A stretch of 64,000 bases of DNA from Pseudopyrenochaeta lycopersici (taxonomy: Eukaryota; Ascomycota; Dothideomycetes; Pleosporales; Pseudopyrenochaetaceae). The stretch's first letter is position 1. Each line of letters starts with the position of its first letter. The position numbers were made by a program, and so were the translations under genes. Below the pieces are notes generated by a model. It saw nothing but the letters and a program-made list of their open reading frames with translations. It was not told the DNA's origin and searched no databases. This document shows, piece after piece, positions 1 to 12,031 of this stretch. The stretch is from positions 1,178,001-1,242,000 of the forward strand of contig NHZP01000007.1 in the NCBI GenBank assembly GCA_003313425.1, written 5' to 3'.

Positions 1-596
1 GGAGCAGGCGCGCAAAGAGCAGTCGACGGGGCAAGCTTCCCAGAATACTCATGGGTAATATGGCAAGGAGGCACTGCATGTCAATCTGACCCGTAGATGA
101 GGAATGCCGGGGGGGGGGGGGGCAGGGGTCCGTGGGTGTGTGCTAGCGGCGTTGCTAGCGTTGCAGGGGTCGTGCAAGGGTGGAAGAGCGCCCGCCTTGG
201 TCCGCGTCCGGCAAGAGCGGTCTCAAAAGAAGGTAAACTGCCGCTTCCCTCGTTTGCGCCCTCGATCCTGACCACCACATTACGAAGCACCCAGACGTCA
301 CATCGTCTACCACCAGCAAACTCGGGATCCTCGCGTCTGGATCCTTCTGGCACCCTCTAGCAATCCACAGACATCCCCAAATGTGCAGTAGACAGAGCCG
401 CATTTCCGTCTCCCTTCTCCTTCCCGCCGTCACTGCACCTCCTCCCCCCTTCGCCGACTGCCACTGCCCGCGAAGACCCAGCTCGTCCGGTTTGACGACT
501 CCACGGTGAGCAGGCACCGGCCTGGGCTCCTTCCCCCCCTCCAACACCACCCCGCAACCCTCGTCTCGCCACTGACGGCCGTCCGCCGCCGCGAAC
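1..596. other. Upstream region of the first gene, with a poly-G tract
   Basis: No gene is supported here. Overlapping open frames on both strands have no recognisable domain and reflect high GC and low complexity. A run of 14 G lies at 109-122. The C-rich sequence from about 400 to 590 is pyrimidine-rich in the manner of a fungal promoter or 5' leader and runs directly up to the ATG at 597, so it is probably the leader of that gene. Confidence 0.5.
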
Positions 597-1838
597 ATGT
601 ACGCACCCCAATACCCAACACAACCCCCGGGCTACGGTATGCCCTACGACTACCACCGCAACACGCCGCCAATGTCGCCAGGCCCTGGCGCAAGCAGCTA
701 CTACTCTCCCCGCCATGGTCCCCAGGCCACGACTCCCCGAAGCAGCCCCAAGGTTCAGGGCCATAGCCGGCGCGCATCGCATGCTGTGCCTTCGCAGTAC
801 ACCTCCTATACCACGCCGCGCGGAGGCGCCATGCCTTCGTTTGCCGCCGGCGCCGAGTTCTCTACTCCCCGCCCATATGCGACGCCGCGAGGCACGCCCG
901 ACTTTGTAAGTTATTTCGGTTACAGTCATGCAAGCCGGCATCGCCGCGACACAGACGTCCCGCCTCTCAAGCGCAGCAATCGCGAGAGGAAGCGTCGTCC
1001 GTCGCAGTCGGCCCGCTATGCCCACACCAGAGTCGTCGTAGACGACTTCGGCTACGGCTACGAATGCGACTACGATGTATACGACTATCCGCCGCCGCCG
1101 TACTCTCAGTACGCACGACACGACATGTACGGGGATGCTGATCGCTATTACTATGATCAGGTCCCAATCTATGAATCAGAGCAAAAGACGAGCCGCCCAC
1201 GCCGCTCCTCTCACTCCGCTCGGCCGCAGCCAGCAGCCACCCCCAAGAAGCCTGCCCCCACAAGCACCAAGGCAACGGCAAAGGCCACTGAAGAGGACGC
1301 CCGCAACGCCGGCATCCCCGCTGGCTACTCGTACAAGAACTGGGACCCCACCGAGGAGCCCATTATGCTCCTAGGATCCGTCTTCGACGCCAACTCGCTC
1401 GGCAAGTGGATCTACGACTGGACCGTCTTCCACTACGGCCCAGCCACCCCCCTCGCCGAAATGGCCGGCGAACTCTGGCTCCTCCTCATCCAGCTCGCCG
1501 GTAAGGTCAAGCGGGCCGAAGAGACCATCCCCAAGATCCGCAAGAAGGAAAGCCACGAAATGGTAGAAGACTTCCTCGAGAGCGGCGAGCGCCTGTGGAT
1601 CCGCTTCGCCAAACTCCTCAAGGTCTGTGAGGACTACATGTGGAAGGCCGCCAAGAAAGAGAGCGGCGAGAAGAAGCCCGTGTCCATGGGCAAGAACAGC
1701 GGCCGTGAGTTTGTCGAATCCATCTTTGGCCGCGACCGAGAGCTTGAGAAGACCGAGAAGCTCATGACTGGAATGCGTCTTTGGTCCATGCGCTTTGACG
1801 CCAACTGTGAGGACATCCTTCGCTATCCCTCCGCCTAG
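597..1838 (+). CDS. Tyr/Pro-rich conserved hypothetical protein with folded C-terminal half
   Basis: One open frame of 413 residues starts at the first ATG after the pyrimidine-rich leader. Residues 1 to about 230 look disordered: Pro/Ser/Tyr-rich at the start (PQYPTQPPGYG-like), then a basic patch around residues 125-140, a Tyr-rich stretch around 150-200 (YDYPPPPYSQY) and a Lys/Ala/Thr-rich linker. Residues 235-413 look folded and helical, with conserved-looking blocks such as NWDPTEEPIMLLGSVFDANS, GKWIYDWTVFHYG and EMAGELWLLLIQLAGKVKRAEE. I do not recognise a named domain; it resembles conserved hypothetical proteins of filamentous ascomycetes, sometimes labelled cell-wall gp1-like because of the Pro-rich start. 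A GTAAGT at 907 could be a donor, but no nearby acceptor keeps the frame, so I leave the gene unspliced. There is no signal peptide or membrane segment. The function is unknown. Confidence 0.8.
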   Translation: MYAPQYPTQPPGYGMPYDYHRNTPPMSPGPGASSYYSPRHGPQATTPRSSPKVQGHSRRASHAVPSQYTSYTTPRGGAMPSFAAGAEFSTPRPYATPRGTPDFVSYFGYSHASRHRRDTDVPPLKRSNRERKRRPSQSARYAHTRVVVDDFGYGYECDYDVYDYPPPPYSQYARHDMYGDADRYYYDQVPIYESEQKTSRPRRSSHSARPQPAATPKKPAPTSTKATAKATEEDARNAGIPAGYSYKNWDPTEEPIMLLGSVFDANSLGKWIYDWTVFHYGPATPLAEMAGELWLLLIQLAGKVKRAEETIPKIRKKESHEMVEDFLESGERLWIRFAKLLKVCEDYMWKAAKKESGEKKPVSMGKNSGREFVESIFGRDRELEKTEKLMTGMRLWSMRFDANCEDILRYPSA

Positions 1839-4800
1839 GACTCTCTCTTCACACATACACACACAAGGATACCCGGACGCTTTGGCGCTGGCGTTTTGTC
1901 TTGGTACAACATTTTCATTACTGTCAATGCTTTTGCGCAACGCTTGATGTTACCCGCGAGATACCCTTTCTTGCCGTTTGTAATTGTTAATTCTTGCTGC
2001 ATCTTTCGCTCTGGACGATCAATATCTGTAACAACAACCACTGGGTCGCGCGGAAGGGAACATGCATCGGGCGGGTCACAGGAAAAGTCTGCTTTCACCA
2101 TGATATCCCCCTTTCATTTTTCAATCGCTTTAGATGTTTATTTGTTTGTTTGCTGTTTTCCATGCGCATGGTGTTCGGGCTGGGCTGGGCTCAGGTTTCA
2201 CACTACTTTTGGTTTCTATCTTATTGTTTATGGACTGGCTACTAGATTTGGTTTGGGAGCTTCTACACAGTATCCCTATTGGGATCGGGGACCTCACGGT
2301 CAAAATCAGCATGCCTTATACCACTTCATTACTATCTTATCAACTTATCAATGCAATTGGCTATATCCCCCTCACAAAACCTCTCGCTTCCGTCTATCAT
2401 GTCGTCTTCCAAACATGCCTGAAGATCCGCAACCCCTGCATGCTGCACACATGGCATCTGAGACACTAACTTGGGCGGATTGCGACTCAGATCAGTCTCA
2501 GACGTACGTGAACGAGTCTTTGCGCGCCATGAAACCTTGTTTTTTTCGCCCCAACGATTTCATATACCGGTACACCACCTTTTCAGCCCCCGGCGCTCAT
2601 TGCACTGTGACTCGTAAGTCCATCACAGTGACAGAATAATTGTCAAGCCAGTGGGCGCTAGCATGTCACTCTCCACGCCCTCATTGGCGGTGCGCACCAA
2701 AAAGGCACGCTTATTTTCTCAGCCTTGCCACACCACGCGCTTCTTCGCTGCATGCATGGAAGCGCGGCAGGCAAAAGAAGAGAAGGAAAAAAAAAAAGCA
2801 AAGACCCCTTTCATGTTTGCTTTTTGCCTTCCCAGCGCGTGGCGGGTGATGCGCGGCGTGCTGCGAACGCGGGAAGGATGGAACGCCAATCAGTGGAGAG
2901 GTGCATGCGACACGGCCGTTGCGATAAGTCGGGAGTGGCCCTTTGACCCCCCCCCCCCCTGAAGGGCGGCTTGTTTTGCTTTTCTGACTTGTTTTGTTAT
3001 CTACTGATTAAAGTGAGCGGTGAGTGTAAAGCCCTTCGCCCATGGTCGAAGAGGTGAAGGGGGATTGATCACGGCCGTCTGTCTATTTGCGTTGGATGTT
3101 GGGGCTCAGTGTGGTAAGACCAGTCCCACGTCTCCGGGACACGAATTGGCACACCAGCAAGCAGCGCTCGTCGCTTTCCAGGGCTAGCATCTCACCGCAT
3201 GCACTCATTTCTCATCAGACTTGGTGTGTTACCACTTTCCCCTTGTTAATCATCTCCTTTGATATCGTTCAACGTCTCGGGTCTTACATGTTGCAACAAT
3301 AGGCCCTCACGGCGGCCAATATGCGGCTCTTTGCAAGGTCCCGCTGTAAGTCTCATTTCAGCCTCCCTTCCTTGCCAATTAGCGCGGCTTCCATATTAAG
3401 AGGCGTCGCAACACCCTCGGACACGGGACGTCCTTTGCAAGTTTGCCCCTAGTTCAATACCACGATTCGGCTGGGCTTACATGTGCAAGGCTGGTCCTGG
3501 AGGAGTGGCACGGAGGACACGGAGTTCTAGGCAGCAGTGTTTGATGTTGGAGCATTTGAATGGTTCGTACTGTTTCGGATCGACAGGGACGATGTGCAAC
3601 CCTTGACTCGCGGACAAGTGGAAGGCGGACAGTCTCGGGGCCCACACTCAGACGGGATGGAGGTGTGGTTGCACAGAGTCCGCTGGCAGGGGACACTATT
3701 ATTCCGTCGCCGTCAATGGGACTCTTGTGTTCCTGAAATGTGTCCCGCCGCAGTCGAGTATTGGCCCAGGACGCACCGTCGAATCATCGATTTCACCGGT
3801 TGGAGACCTCGGTGTCTATGCAAACCCCTCAGCCGAGCAAGTACTGACCAAAAGATCGCCGTGTCACAAACTCTCAATAGAAGACGTATGACCTCTAGAC
3901 CTAACAAGCCATCCTAGTTATGGCCCTTTCCCCGGAAGATGCGCGAGGTCGGGTCCATTCTGTACCACCATGTATTCCGAGTCTGGAAATGACAGCACTA
4001 TGGCGAGCACTTTTCCTGATTATGTTGCATTACATGGCGCGCTTGGAACCTGGGGAACACTCTGTCCCCAAGAGCGGCTACGCTTCCGTGGTATTCGCAC
4101 ACCATTACTGTTCTGCCGGCGGTTTATGCACCTCGGCGGGCCGAACCAATGGAGCACGAGGTGTGTTTCGAAACGACAAACGTCTGGTCGGTGCCCATCA
4201 TGCATGGATGTCGTTCACATCGGTCATGGTCGAGCGCAGCATGACGAACGCCAACAGCTGCGTCCCCACCCCGCCTGCTTGCATTAACTCCAGCCCGCTT
4301 CTTACCCCGCAGTCCAAGCAGGTTCCCCGAGCAAGCCGCCCAAAGCTACATCATCATCCAGAACGCATGATTAATTCATGATTCGGAAGAGCCCCCAAGA
4401 ATTCAAATGGCTGGGTGGCAGAACGTTGCATCGGCACTTGATGATCTCATGACATGTTGTCCCAGCCATCTCGATCAAAGGGAGCACGGCATGGCATTCT
4501 GCGGAACCGGCCGAAGGTGCGCACCACAAGATCATGGACATGCCACGTCTATGGCAGCACCACGGGTGGAATGGGAATTGGCGAATAAACACCGTAGCCT
4601 TATGGGCTGCAGTTGCGGTCGCGGGTCAGCTGAACATATTCGTTTGCTTGAGAGATGGTGGGCTTAGGCCCGTCGGCCTCCGAGGCAGATTCTAAGCGCC
4701 CCTCCTCTCCGGAAACATAACCCGGGATTGGCTGCATACTTCAAGATAGTGATAGAGGCGAATGGCAGTGTAGGATGTGATACTGATATTGGTAGCCGCA

Positions 4801-6644
4801 GCGTTTGCACATGGCCATCATTCGACAACCCTCACACCTTCAGAAGCCAGTCGGCCACGACTCCCAAGCACAAGGTCGACCATCACCGGTAACACCCGAT
4901 TCCCTCTTACTCGCCGTCAAAACCGTTGAATGGAAGCTAAATCTACAATCTACGTAATCTCGAAAGCTACTCAGCAGCTCACTTATGAATCAATGCTAGT
5001 CCAATACAGCGAACGTTTCGAGTCCCCACAAAACCTTCCAGCCACATCCAGTACCTTTCTACACTTCCCGCTCCCGATCCCAGGCTAGTTGTCCTCACAA
5101 ATCAGGCTCAGCTTAGAGCGGAGGGGAGCCGTAAGCGCAAACCGCTTCGCAGGGTTTCCCATGATGGTATTCGTGATCCAAACCCACGTGCTCGGTCGAT
5201 CTTCAACGCTATCACCTGCATAAGCGCCCGGAACTTGCCCCACTATGTTATCGATACGGAAGAAGAGATATACTAGAGAATAGATAATCGGGCGTCTAAC
5301 AAAACCAGTTCCCTGGCTTCGACAATCGATAAGCGCTTCGGTGAACGAATGGCGCGTGGCTTTTGCTTACTTTGCAGATCTTGCATCGGTAGGCAGGAGG
5401 GAAAGTTATCATTAGTTTATCGTGCAGAGCACTGCCCATGCGAGCACCAGTTCATTTCACAGGCTGTTTCTTATCTTAGTATGTTGTCTGCATTAGCGTA
5501 GATTTGGGGTCGCACAAGGCTGCAGCTTACATACATTGTATCTGTATTGATGCTAAGCTGAATGGGAGGAGAAAAATGGTGTGTTACACAACAGGCAAAA
5601 AAGCGTACTTGTCAGCAACAACACCCCCCCCCCTCGGTAGTAAGTAAGAGCTGGGTTGCTGGAAAGCGGGACAAGGGCATGGCAAAGCGACCTGGGACGC
5701 AAGTGATTGGTCTGACAGAAATGGAAGCTCTTTGCCAAAGACGACTTTATCCTTTTGACATACCCGAAAAAAAAGGAAAGTCGCTGTGCACAATGTAATG
5801 GATTTCGGGATACCGAGTCGAACGCGGAAGGAAACATTTCGGGACAAATTCGTCCTCCAGGGCACCGGGGAGGTCAAAGATACGAACTGCTGTGAATAAA
5901 AACGATGTAGTGGACTCGGTATCCTATTTTTATGTTGACAAAGGTGCATTAGGTGAAATATATCAAAGTTCGAAAACCGAGATGCCGAACTGTACTTCGC
6001 CCACTACCGTCGTCTCCGTGAACAGCTGAACAGCGTGGTCGGGCCAAGACATGTGATACATGGACTTCACCGAGACGAGAATTCCGGCAGATTGTGGCTC
6101 CGACTAACATTTGCAATTCTCGTTGGCAGGATTGCCGTTGTCATGATTCCCGCTGTTGAAGTGTATACATTGACTGTGATATACGCCTATTATGCTCCAA
6201 AACTTGTGTTGAAACTAAGACTGAGAGGCAAACAAAGGGACGGAGGTACACCCGAGAAACTGTCATTGAAAAAGAAAAAAAAGAAGAATAAGAAGGATGG
6301 AACAGGGCGAGAGAAAAAAGGAAAGGCATGGAGCCGGAGCTTGATCAATAATGTATCTACCTTCATAACATCGCTACACGAATGCAAATTGGCCACCAGC
6401 CCGTGAGGTGCTCTTTGTCTAGTTTGTTACTCAAAACTAAGCAGTGCGGCTCTACTGATCCACTGCAACCTCAACTACCAAGTGTCTTGAGAGCAAGCTC
6501 CTACACGCCTCATTGCTCTCTCTCCTCTCAACTGCCACTGTAAGCTGACTCTCACACATATAGGTCAGTCTCCAGCCTCTTTATCAAATTCTTATAATCC
6601 AGGCTACCCGGCCATCGAAGAAAACGAAAGTACTGTTCCAAACA
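1839..6644. other. Gene-free stretch with low-complexity tracts
   Basis: The first few hundred bases are the likely 3' end of the preceding gene. After that I find no protein similarity in any frame; the longest frame (3920-4381, 153 codons) has an unstructured composition with no family resemblance. Notable are a 13-base C run at 2947-2959, an A-rich stretch around 2788-2800, and an A/G-rich tract at about 6268-6325. From 4680 to 5550 even spurious frames are short. No terminal repeats or transposase or reverse-transcriptase fragments were seen by eye. It may include the 3' region of KAP114 at its right edge. Confidence 0.45.
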
Positions 6645-9600
6645 CTAAGCCGCACTGTCCCTCAGTCTTTGTCGCTCTTCTTCAGTCAATTGATTGAATT
6701 CTTCCGGGAACCCGTGTGTCGTAGCAGCGCGCTTGAAGAAGTCGACCAGAAAGCCTTGGGTCTCGTCATCCCGTTGACGACCAGAACCAGGTCCATCCTC
6801 CGCAGCAAAGGCCATGAGCTGTTCTTTGCTGAATCCGCTACCAAGATCTACAAAAGGATTGGGTTCGTCTTCCCAGTCACCGTCCTCGGAGCCTTCATCT
6901 GCGAGTTCTGCGGCGGCTGCAGCGTCTAATGGGGCGCCAGAGGCGGATTGTAGTTCGACGACCAAAACCTTGAGGATTTTCAGGGGTGCGGGGATAATCG
7001 TGTATTTGTCGGGGTCTTTAGGACAAGTTAGCTGGGTTCCTGAATTTAACGAAATTCTCGAAAAGGACAATCGTTTTGGATGTGGTAGAGAAATCGACTC
7101 AGAGGAAGGCAAATAACAGGACCCTCATATAGAAGGCACGTACTGGCTTTTGCACGACTTCGCGTCATGATGCGACCATCTGTGTTGGGGATTAAGTCAC
7201 CTTTAACTTGGACTTGGGCGAGTCGGGGGTCCTTCAAGTCATATAGTTTCGAGAGAGCGATAACACTGCAAGAGTCAGCCTGTGCTTACAAAACTTTTTG
7301 GAACGACCCAAGTTAGGAGCTCATCGTAGTCAACGTCGATGAACCACTTGTGGATCAGGTGAAGATTGCGCCGCCATTGTACATACTTTTGTCGAATTTC
7401 GTCATAACCAGCGAAATTGATCGAGTTCTCAAGCCACTTCGCTAGGACAACTTGGAGACCGTTCTGACCTTCGATATCCTGCCGAGCCAAGAATTCAACC
7501 ACTTCTGAAGCATGATTCAAGCTCAAACGAGCAAAGACTAGTGTCAGACTCTGGATGAATTGAGCATGTTCTGCTTTGGCAAGACGAACTGCAACACTGC
7601 GTAGGAGCTCTTCCAGATATGGTCCAAGCCTTTCATGGCCAGCCTTCTCCACAACCTCAGCGGCAAGAGCACCGACTTCGCCAGCAGCATGATCGGTACA
7701 CGACGACAGCAGGCGAGAGACAATGATCAGTGCCACCTCAAGACCCGCCTTACCAGTGTCGTCCCGCCATTCGAAAAGCTGTTGATGATCATGTGAGATG
7801 ATGTTCTTTACAGCAATGGTCGCAGACTTCAGCAACTCCTCGTCTGTAGAGCCAAGGAGAAGTCGAGTAAGCTTCGGCATAGTTGTAGCCACGAAGCCGG
7901 CAGGTAGCGGCTCGGGTCCATGCTCAGCAAGGACAGCGAGAAGATCGGCGGCGAAATTGCAAAGAGCGTTCTCCTCAGTGAGGCTGCCGACATCGAAAGC
8001 GCCCATGAGAGACGGCAGGACCTTGGCACATAGTTGAATATATGCGTCTCCACCCATCCGGGCAATGGACTGCGTCACATCTTCAAATGTCTCCACAACC
8101 AGCATTGTCAATTGAAAATTGTTGGCTTGGTAGCTGGCGACGTGGAACAAGGTATCCAGACCGTTGGCTGTGATGCATATCCGCGTGTCAATGAGAATGG
8201 CGTCTCTTAGTGTTTCCACCAGAGTAACCATGAGATCGTCGCTGTCAGCAAGTTCCTGCAAATCTTGCGCCGAAAGATAGTTGCTGATCGCCGTAATGAT
8301 GTTGTTCTGTAGGGGTTGCGTGATGGCATGTGGGAGGGCTTGAAGGTAGTATTGCATAGCGCGGATGCACGACACCTGAACCACATCTGACTCATCGTTC
8401 GGTATGGCTTGTAGGCAGGCCTCGAGGAAGGAGGTGGCGAGTTGTTGCAAAGCATCCCCAGAAGTTCTTGTCAGGCTTCCAGCAACTAGATAGCCTCGCG
8501 CTCGAAGAAAAGCGTCGGGCTGTTGCATGGCATATCGAATGAAGTCAACATACCCACTGGCAGCCTCTGGACCAATCTGTTTATCCACATCCTGAAAGTC
8601 ACTGAGTAGTTGGTTCAAGATGTACAGCGCGGCTTCCTCTGCTTTCCAGCCCTTGGACTCGGAGTACAGAGCTCTTGTGTAGGTCAACAACCCATTGATA
8701 GTTGGCTCGGTAAGCCATTCACCCAGCTTGATGACCAGGTCTCCGCATGCAGTTCGGGGAGTGTAATTTGCCGTTACGCTTGTCTCTTCACTGAGGAAAA
8801 TGTTCACATCAATGTCCCATAATCCTTCCTCCTCTGTGGTGATCTGCGCATAAGCGACGGCAAGCTTCATGACTTGAGTGACCCAAGAGTTCTCGGGGGT
8901 CTGGTTTTGAAGCTCCTGCTCAAGCTGTGCGCGGACGGGAGGTGCTCGGAGACATGCCTGCATGAAATCAAGCTCCTCGAGGACAAGGAAATCCAGAGTA
9001 TACGGCAGCCCATCAGCGTCTTCCAGCCTGCTCTGGCGCTCCTCTTGAATGTACATGAGAGAGTATGCGGGTTGTAATAATGACAACTCTTCCCAAGTTG
9101 CTTGGAAGAGGATGAGGCTCTGGGGCGAGAGGATAGCTGGGAACACAGACCGTATACGCATGAGGACCTAGAAATTGCTTAGCATATTGCATGGTCTCAG
9201 GCCACTTTCTATTTTCTTACCTTGACTACCTGAAGTTTAAAGGCAACATGTCCTTTGTAAATCTCAGCATTTGGCGCATCGTGTTCGTTCTCTTGATAAG
9301 ACGGCGGGTCTGGTAGTCGGGTGTTCATGACATTGATAAAGAAGGGGATCCATTCCTTCAGTATCTCGTCGGCAAAACTCTTGACAGTTGCCTTGTGGTC
9401 TTCCAAAACCATCTCCAGTATGTCGAAGCAGCCGTGAAACACTTTGCAGGCCAATGCCCTCAAGGTTGGCTTCCGCTGCTCGTTGACAGCCACATCGTAC
9501 AGGATCTTGACAAGCCGTGGTGCCACGCCGAAGAAAGTGCTCTCGTTGAAGCAGTCCTCGACCAATTCGCTGAGCACTTTCAGTGCGCCGTGCAGTTGTC

Positions 9601-10030
9601 CGTCGGTCGCATTGGGTATAAGTTGCAGGAGGTTGTCGAGGAGGTCTGGCCATTCGATGGGGTAGTCAGCAATTGCGATCTTGCTGACCACGAGGCCAGC
9701 GGCAGCCTTGAGTTTGCGATCAAGCTGGTCTGTAGTCGCAAGTTCGAGGAGTCGCTGCCGTATCTGAGCTTTGTTTTCATCCGTCACTAGGATCTGTCCC
9801 TTGAATTCGTCAAAGCTATCACTCCAGCCAGCGAGGACAAAATTCTTGAGGGACAGCAGAGCCGCCTGCCGGATATTGAGGGGTACGCTGTCATGGCAGG
9901 ATATTCCAACGAGGCCGAGAGGAAGCTCTTGGTGGCCGTAGAGCGAGAGGAGCTGTTGTTCAGCTTGTTTGCGAGGACCCTCCTGGGCGGTTTGGGTTGC
10001 GGAGAGCAGCTGCACTAGTTGATCCTCCAT
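6645..10030 (-). CDS. KAP114: Importin beta-5 family karyopherin (Kap114/importin-9)
   Basis: This is a nuclear import receptor of the importin-9/Kap114 group, which in yeast carries TBP and histones H2A-H2B through the pore under Ran-GTP control. I read four exons: 10030-9221, 9167-7387, 7265-7144 and 7015-6645. They join in frame to 1027 residues, close to yeast Kap114 (about 1000) and human importin-9. Residues from about 20 to 100 form the importin-beta N-terminal repeat (RKQAEQQLLSLYG, NIRQAALLSLKNFV), followed by HEAT-repeat helices. The C-terminus has the family blocks NVIALSKLYDLKDPRLAQVQ, GRIMTRSRAK, PDKYTIIPAPLKILKVL and an acidic stretch before the final helices. The open frame that runs past 7387 to 7275 is intron read-through: splicing at GTATGT there restores the conserved NVIALSKL block. 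It diverges from REV7. Confidence 0.93.
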
Positions 10031-10702
10031 ATTGGACGTGGGGCATGCGCGTACAGGCTAGTCAGCACGTCTAGCGTAGCCCGATAGGACTGGTGAAGGA
10101 AAGTTCGAATTGTTGACGCGTTTGTTGTGGCTTCTCTGGGCAGCCAAAATACGAGAGAAAAGAAACGCGCTCGGAGATGCGGGGCACTGCCGTGAAGCCT
10201 AGGCGGAGGTGGGGTGAGCGGAAAGCTACAACAGAGCGATATGCCCACGATTGGGATTTTGGCGGTTATATGTGCTGTAGTGGAGAGAAAGAGAGTCAGA
10301 AGTAGCAGGCGAAGGACAGTAAGACCGAGAGGCAGCCAATTCCGGTTACTTTCTCCGGTTCTGATTGTGGAAGATGATGCTCTTTTCCGAGTTTTGACCA
10401 AACACGACTTCACATGGCCTCATTGCAAGCCAATCGAACGCCTACTACGTTGTAAAGGCCCGAAAAATGACTGGGTCACTTCACACAGCATTCACGCAAC
10501 ATAACCAGAACCGATTGGAGAACACATCTCAGCCGTGACGCAAGCAGCGCTCGGCATCAGCACGCGACGAGACGCGACGGATTATCCGTGACGCAGAAAT
10601 GCTCACGAAGAGCTTGTTGAATAGCGAATAGCCCACAAGAACTTCAGGTGCAGTGCTCGGAGTGCTTAACACTCGCGGCAGAAGCCTGGAACGATTCCAA
10701 TA
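10031..10702. other. Divergent promoter region KAP114 / REV7
   Basis: This is a 672-base intergenic stretch between two diverging start codons, without genes. It contains an MluI cell-cycle-box hexamer ACGCGT at 10116-10121, 86 bases upstream of the KAP114 start, and several related ACGCGA/GACGCG words around 10560-10600 nearer to REV7. Whether these bind MBF is inference only. Confidence 0.45.
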
Positions 10703-11587
10703 ATGGCGCCGACATATCTCGATACCCTCGGCGCATTCACAACTTTCCTGACCGCCTATACACATACACTCCTCTACCTCCGCACTCTCTACCCACGAAC
10801 CTCATTTGCCCACTCGCGCTTCCACAACACTTCTGTCTACCAATCTCGGCACCCGCTGGTTTGTGAATGGATACGTGATGCCGTCGCTGCTGTGCGTGAA
10901 GAACTCCTGGAAGGATCAGTCGCGAGGATAGGGATCGTGATCTTCAGTTATGGAGATGGAGCGGGCGAAGAGAAGACAGGCAGCGCCAAAATAATGGAAC
11001 GCTACATGTTCGACGTGTCCACCTTCCCTGTGGTTGAGAAGAACGAACGGAATATGGAGATTGAATGGGACTACAACTCTTCGTCACCTCCTTCCCCAAA
11101 CCACTCGGACGATGAGTCTAGTTTGCATCCCAAACAAAAGGGCAAACAAAAAGCCCTCGATGTTGACGTTGACACCAATCTCTCGGAACAATTCCGCGCT
11201 GCTCTCATCTCTCTCACAACACGCACCTCGCAACTCTCTCCTTTACCATCAAATTGCTCGTTCAACATTAGCATGGAGTTGAAAGACGAGGGCGATGTGG
11301 ACCCGCCAATCAAACATCCGCAACCGTGGATCCCAGTACAGCCTAGTCTTCAGAAGTCAGTTCGTAAGGCTACGAGCCGAGATGAGGACGAGGAAAGTGA
11401 AGTGGAGGCTGGGCGACAACGGGATGAGAAGGAGGGAGGGGATCTGGGAGGGGTTACAGTGACGCCAATACGGAGTGTGGAAGCGGGTGTTTTCAGGTTC
11501 GAGACATGGGTTGAGGAGGGAAGAGCCAAATTCGAAGGCACGGGAGAGGAAAGTAGAGAGACGAGCTTAACAAGCTCGGGTGGATGA
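10703..11587 (+). CDS. REV7: HORMA-domain protein Rev7 (Mad2B), DNA polymerase zeta subunit
   Basis: Rev7 is the non-catalytic subunit that bridges Rev3 and Rev1 in error-prone translesion synthesis in the nucleus. The single-exon product has 294 residues. Residues 1-115 match the HORMA core: YLDTLGAFTTFLTAYTHTLL, LYPRTSFAHSRFHNTSVYQS and a basic IRDAVAAVREELLEG helix. After a Ser/Pro/Asp-rich insertion (about 122-155), residues 160-215 carry the EQFRAALISLTTRTSQL helix and the block ending PQPWIPVQP, equivalent to the human FPWI region. A second acidic insertion (about 222-255) precedes TPIRSVEAGVFRFETWVEE, which corresponds to the safety-belt strands. Human MAD2L2 is 211 residues, so the extra length is these two disordered insertions. 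The start ATG is the first in frame and lies at the HORMA N-terminus. Confidence 0.9.
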   Translation: MAPTYLDTLGAFTTFLTAYTHTLLYLRTLYPRTSFAHSRFHNTSVYQSRHPLVCEWIRDAVAAVREELLEGSVARIGIVIFSYGDGAGEEKTGSAKIMERYMFDVSTFPVVEKNERNMEIEWDYNSSSPPSPNHSDDESSLHPKQKGKQKALDVDVDTNLSEQFRAALISLTTRTSQLSPLPSNCSFNISMELKDEGDVDPPIKHPQPWIPVQPSLQKSVRKATSRDEDEESEVEAGRQRDEKEGGDLGGVTVTPIRSVEAGVFRFETWVEEGRAKFEGTGEESRETSLTSSGG

Positions 11588-12031
11588 TTTGAAGGCCGGA
11601 CGTATCGGTCGCAATATGCTCGTTGCTACGAGTCTTCTCCCAAAAGCAATAGAGCCTTCCTCAAGAAAGGATACAGCAAGGCCAACTTTTCTGAGCCTAC
11701 AACTTGCAAGGTAGTTGGTTTCTGAGGGAATTCCTAGAAGGTAGAAAGAAGCCATTAGTATCGGTGCCTACCCGGAACAGCATGTTTAGAAGCAGACGCA
11801 TTGCCCTCAGGTACACAAAAACGAGGAAACAGGATATACCAATGGATTGAGCAATGTGAAATGTTTGATAGAGACCTCAATAGCCATGGATGTGGACTCT
11901 CTATGATTGAAATCTGGATTGAAATCAATCCATGTACAACCCTAGCACCTGCTCCGGATATCAAAGCCTTGCCCATGCCTGCCAGAAACGCCTTCCCATG
12001 CCGTGATGTTTTCTCCACCCACGTGGACTCT
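11588..12031. other. Convergent 3' region between REV7 and DPB4
   Basis: This 444-base stretch is where REV7 (plus) and DPB4 (minus) run towards each other. No frame in it resembles a protein and no RNA gene is seen. It presumably holds both 3' untranslated ends and poly(A) sites. Confidence 0.5.

Noticed and set aside
907..955. Possible 49-base intron (GTAAGT...CACAG) in the first gene.
   Set aside because: Removing it shifts the frame into a stop codon before the conserved C-terminal half; the unspliced frame is continuous.
3920..4381. Plus-strand frame of 153 codons in the left gene-free stretch.
   Set aside because: No family resemblance, no plausible splice partners, and similar frames occur on the other strand.
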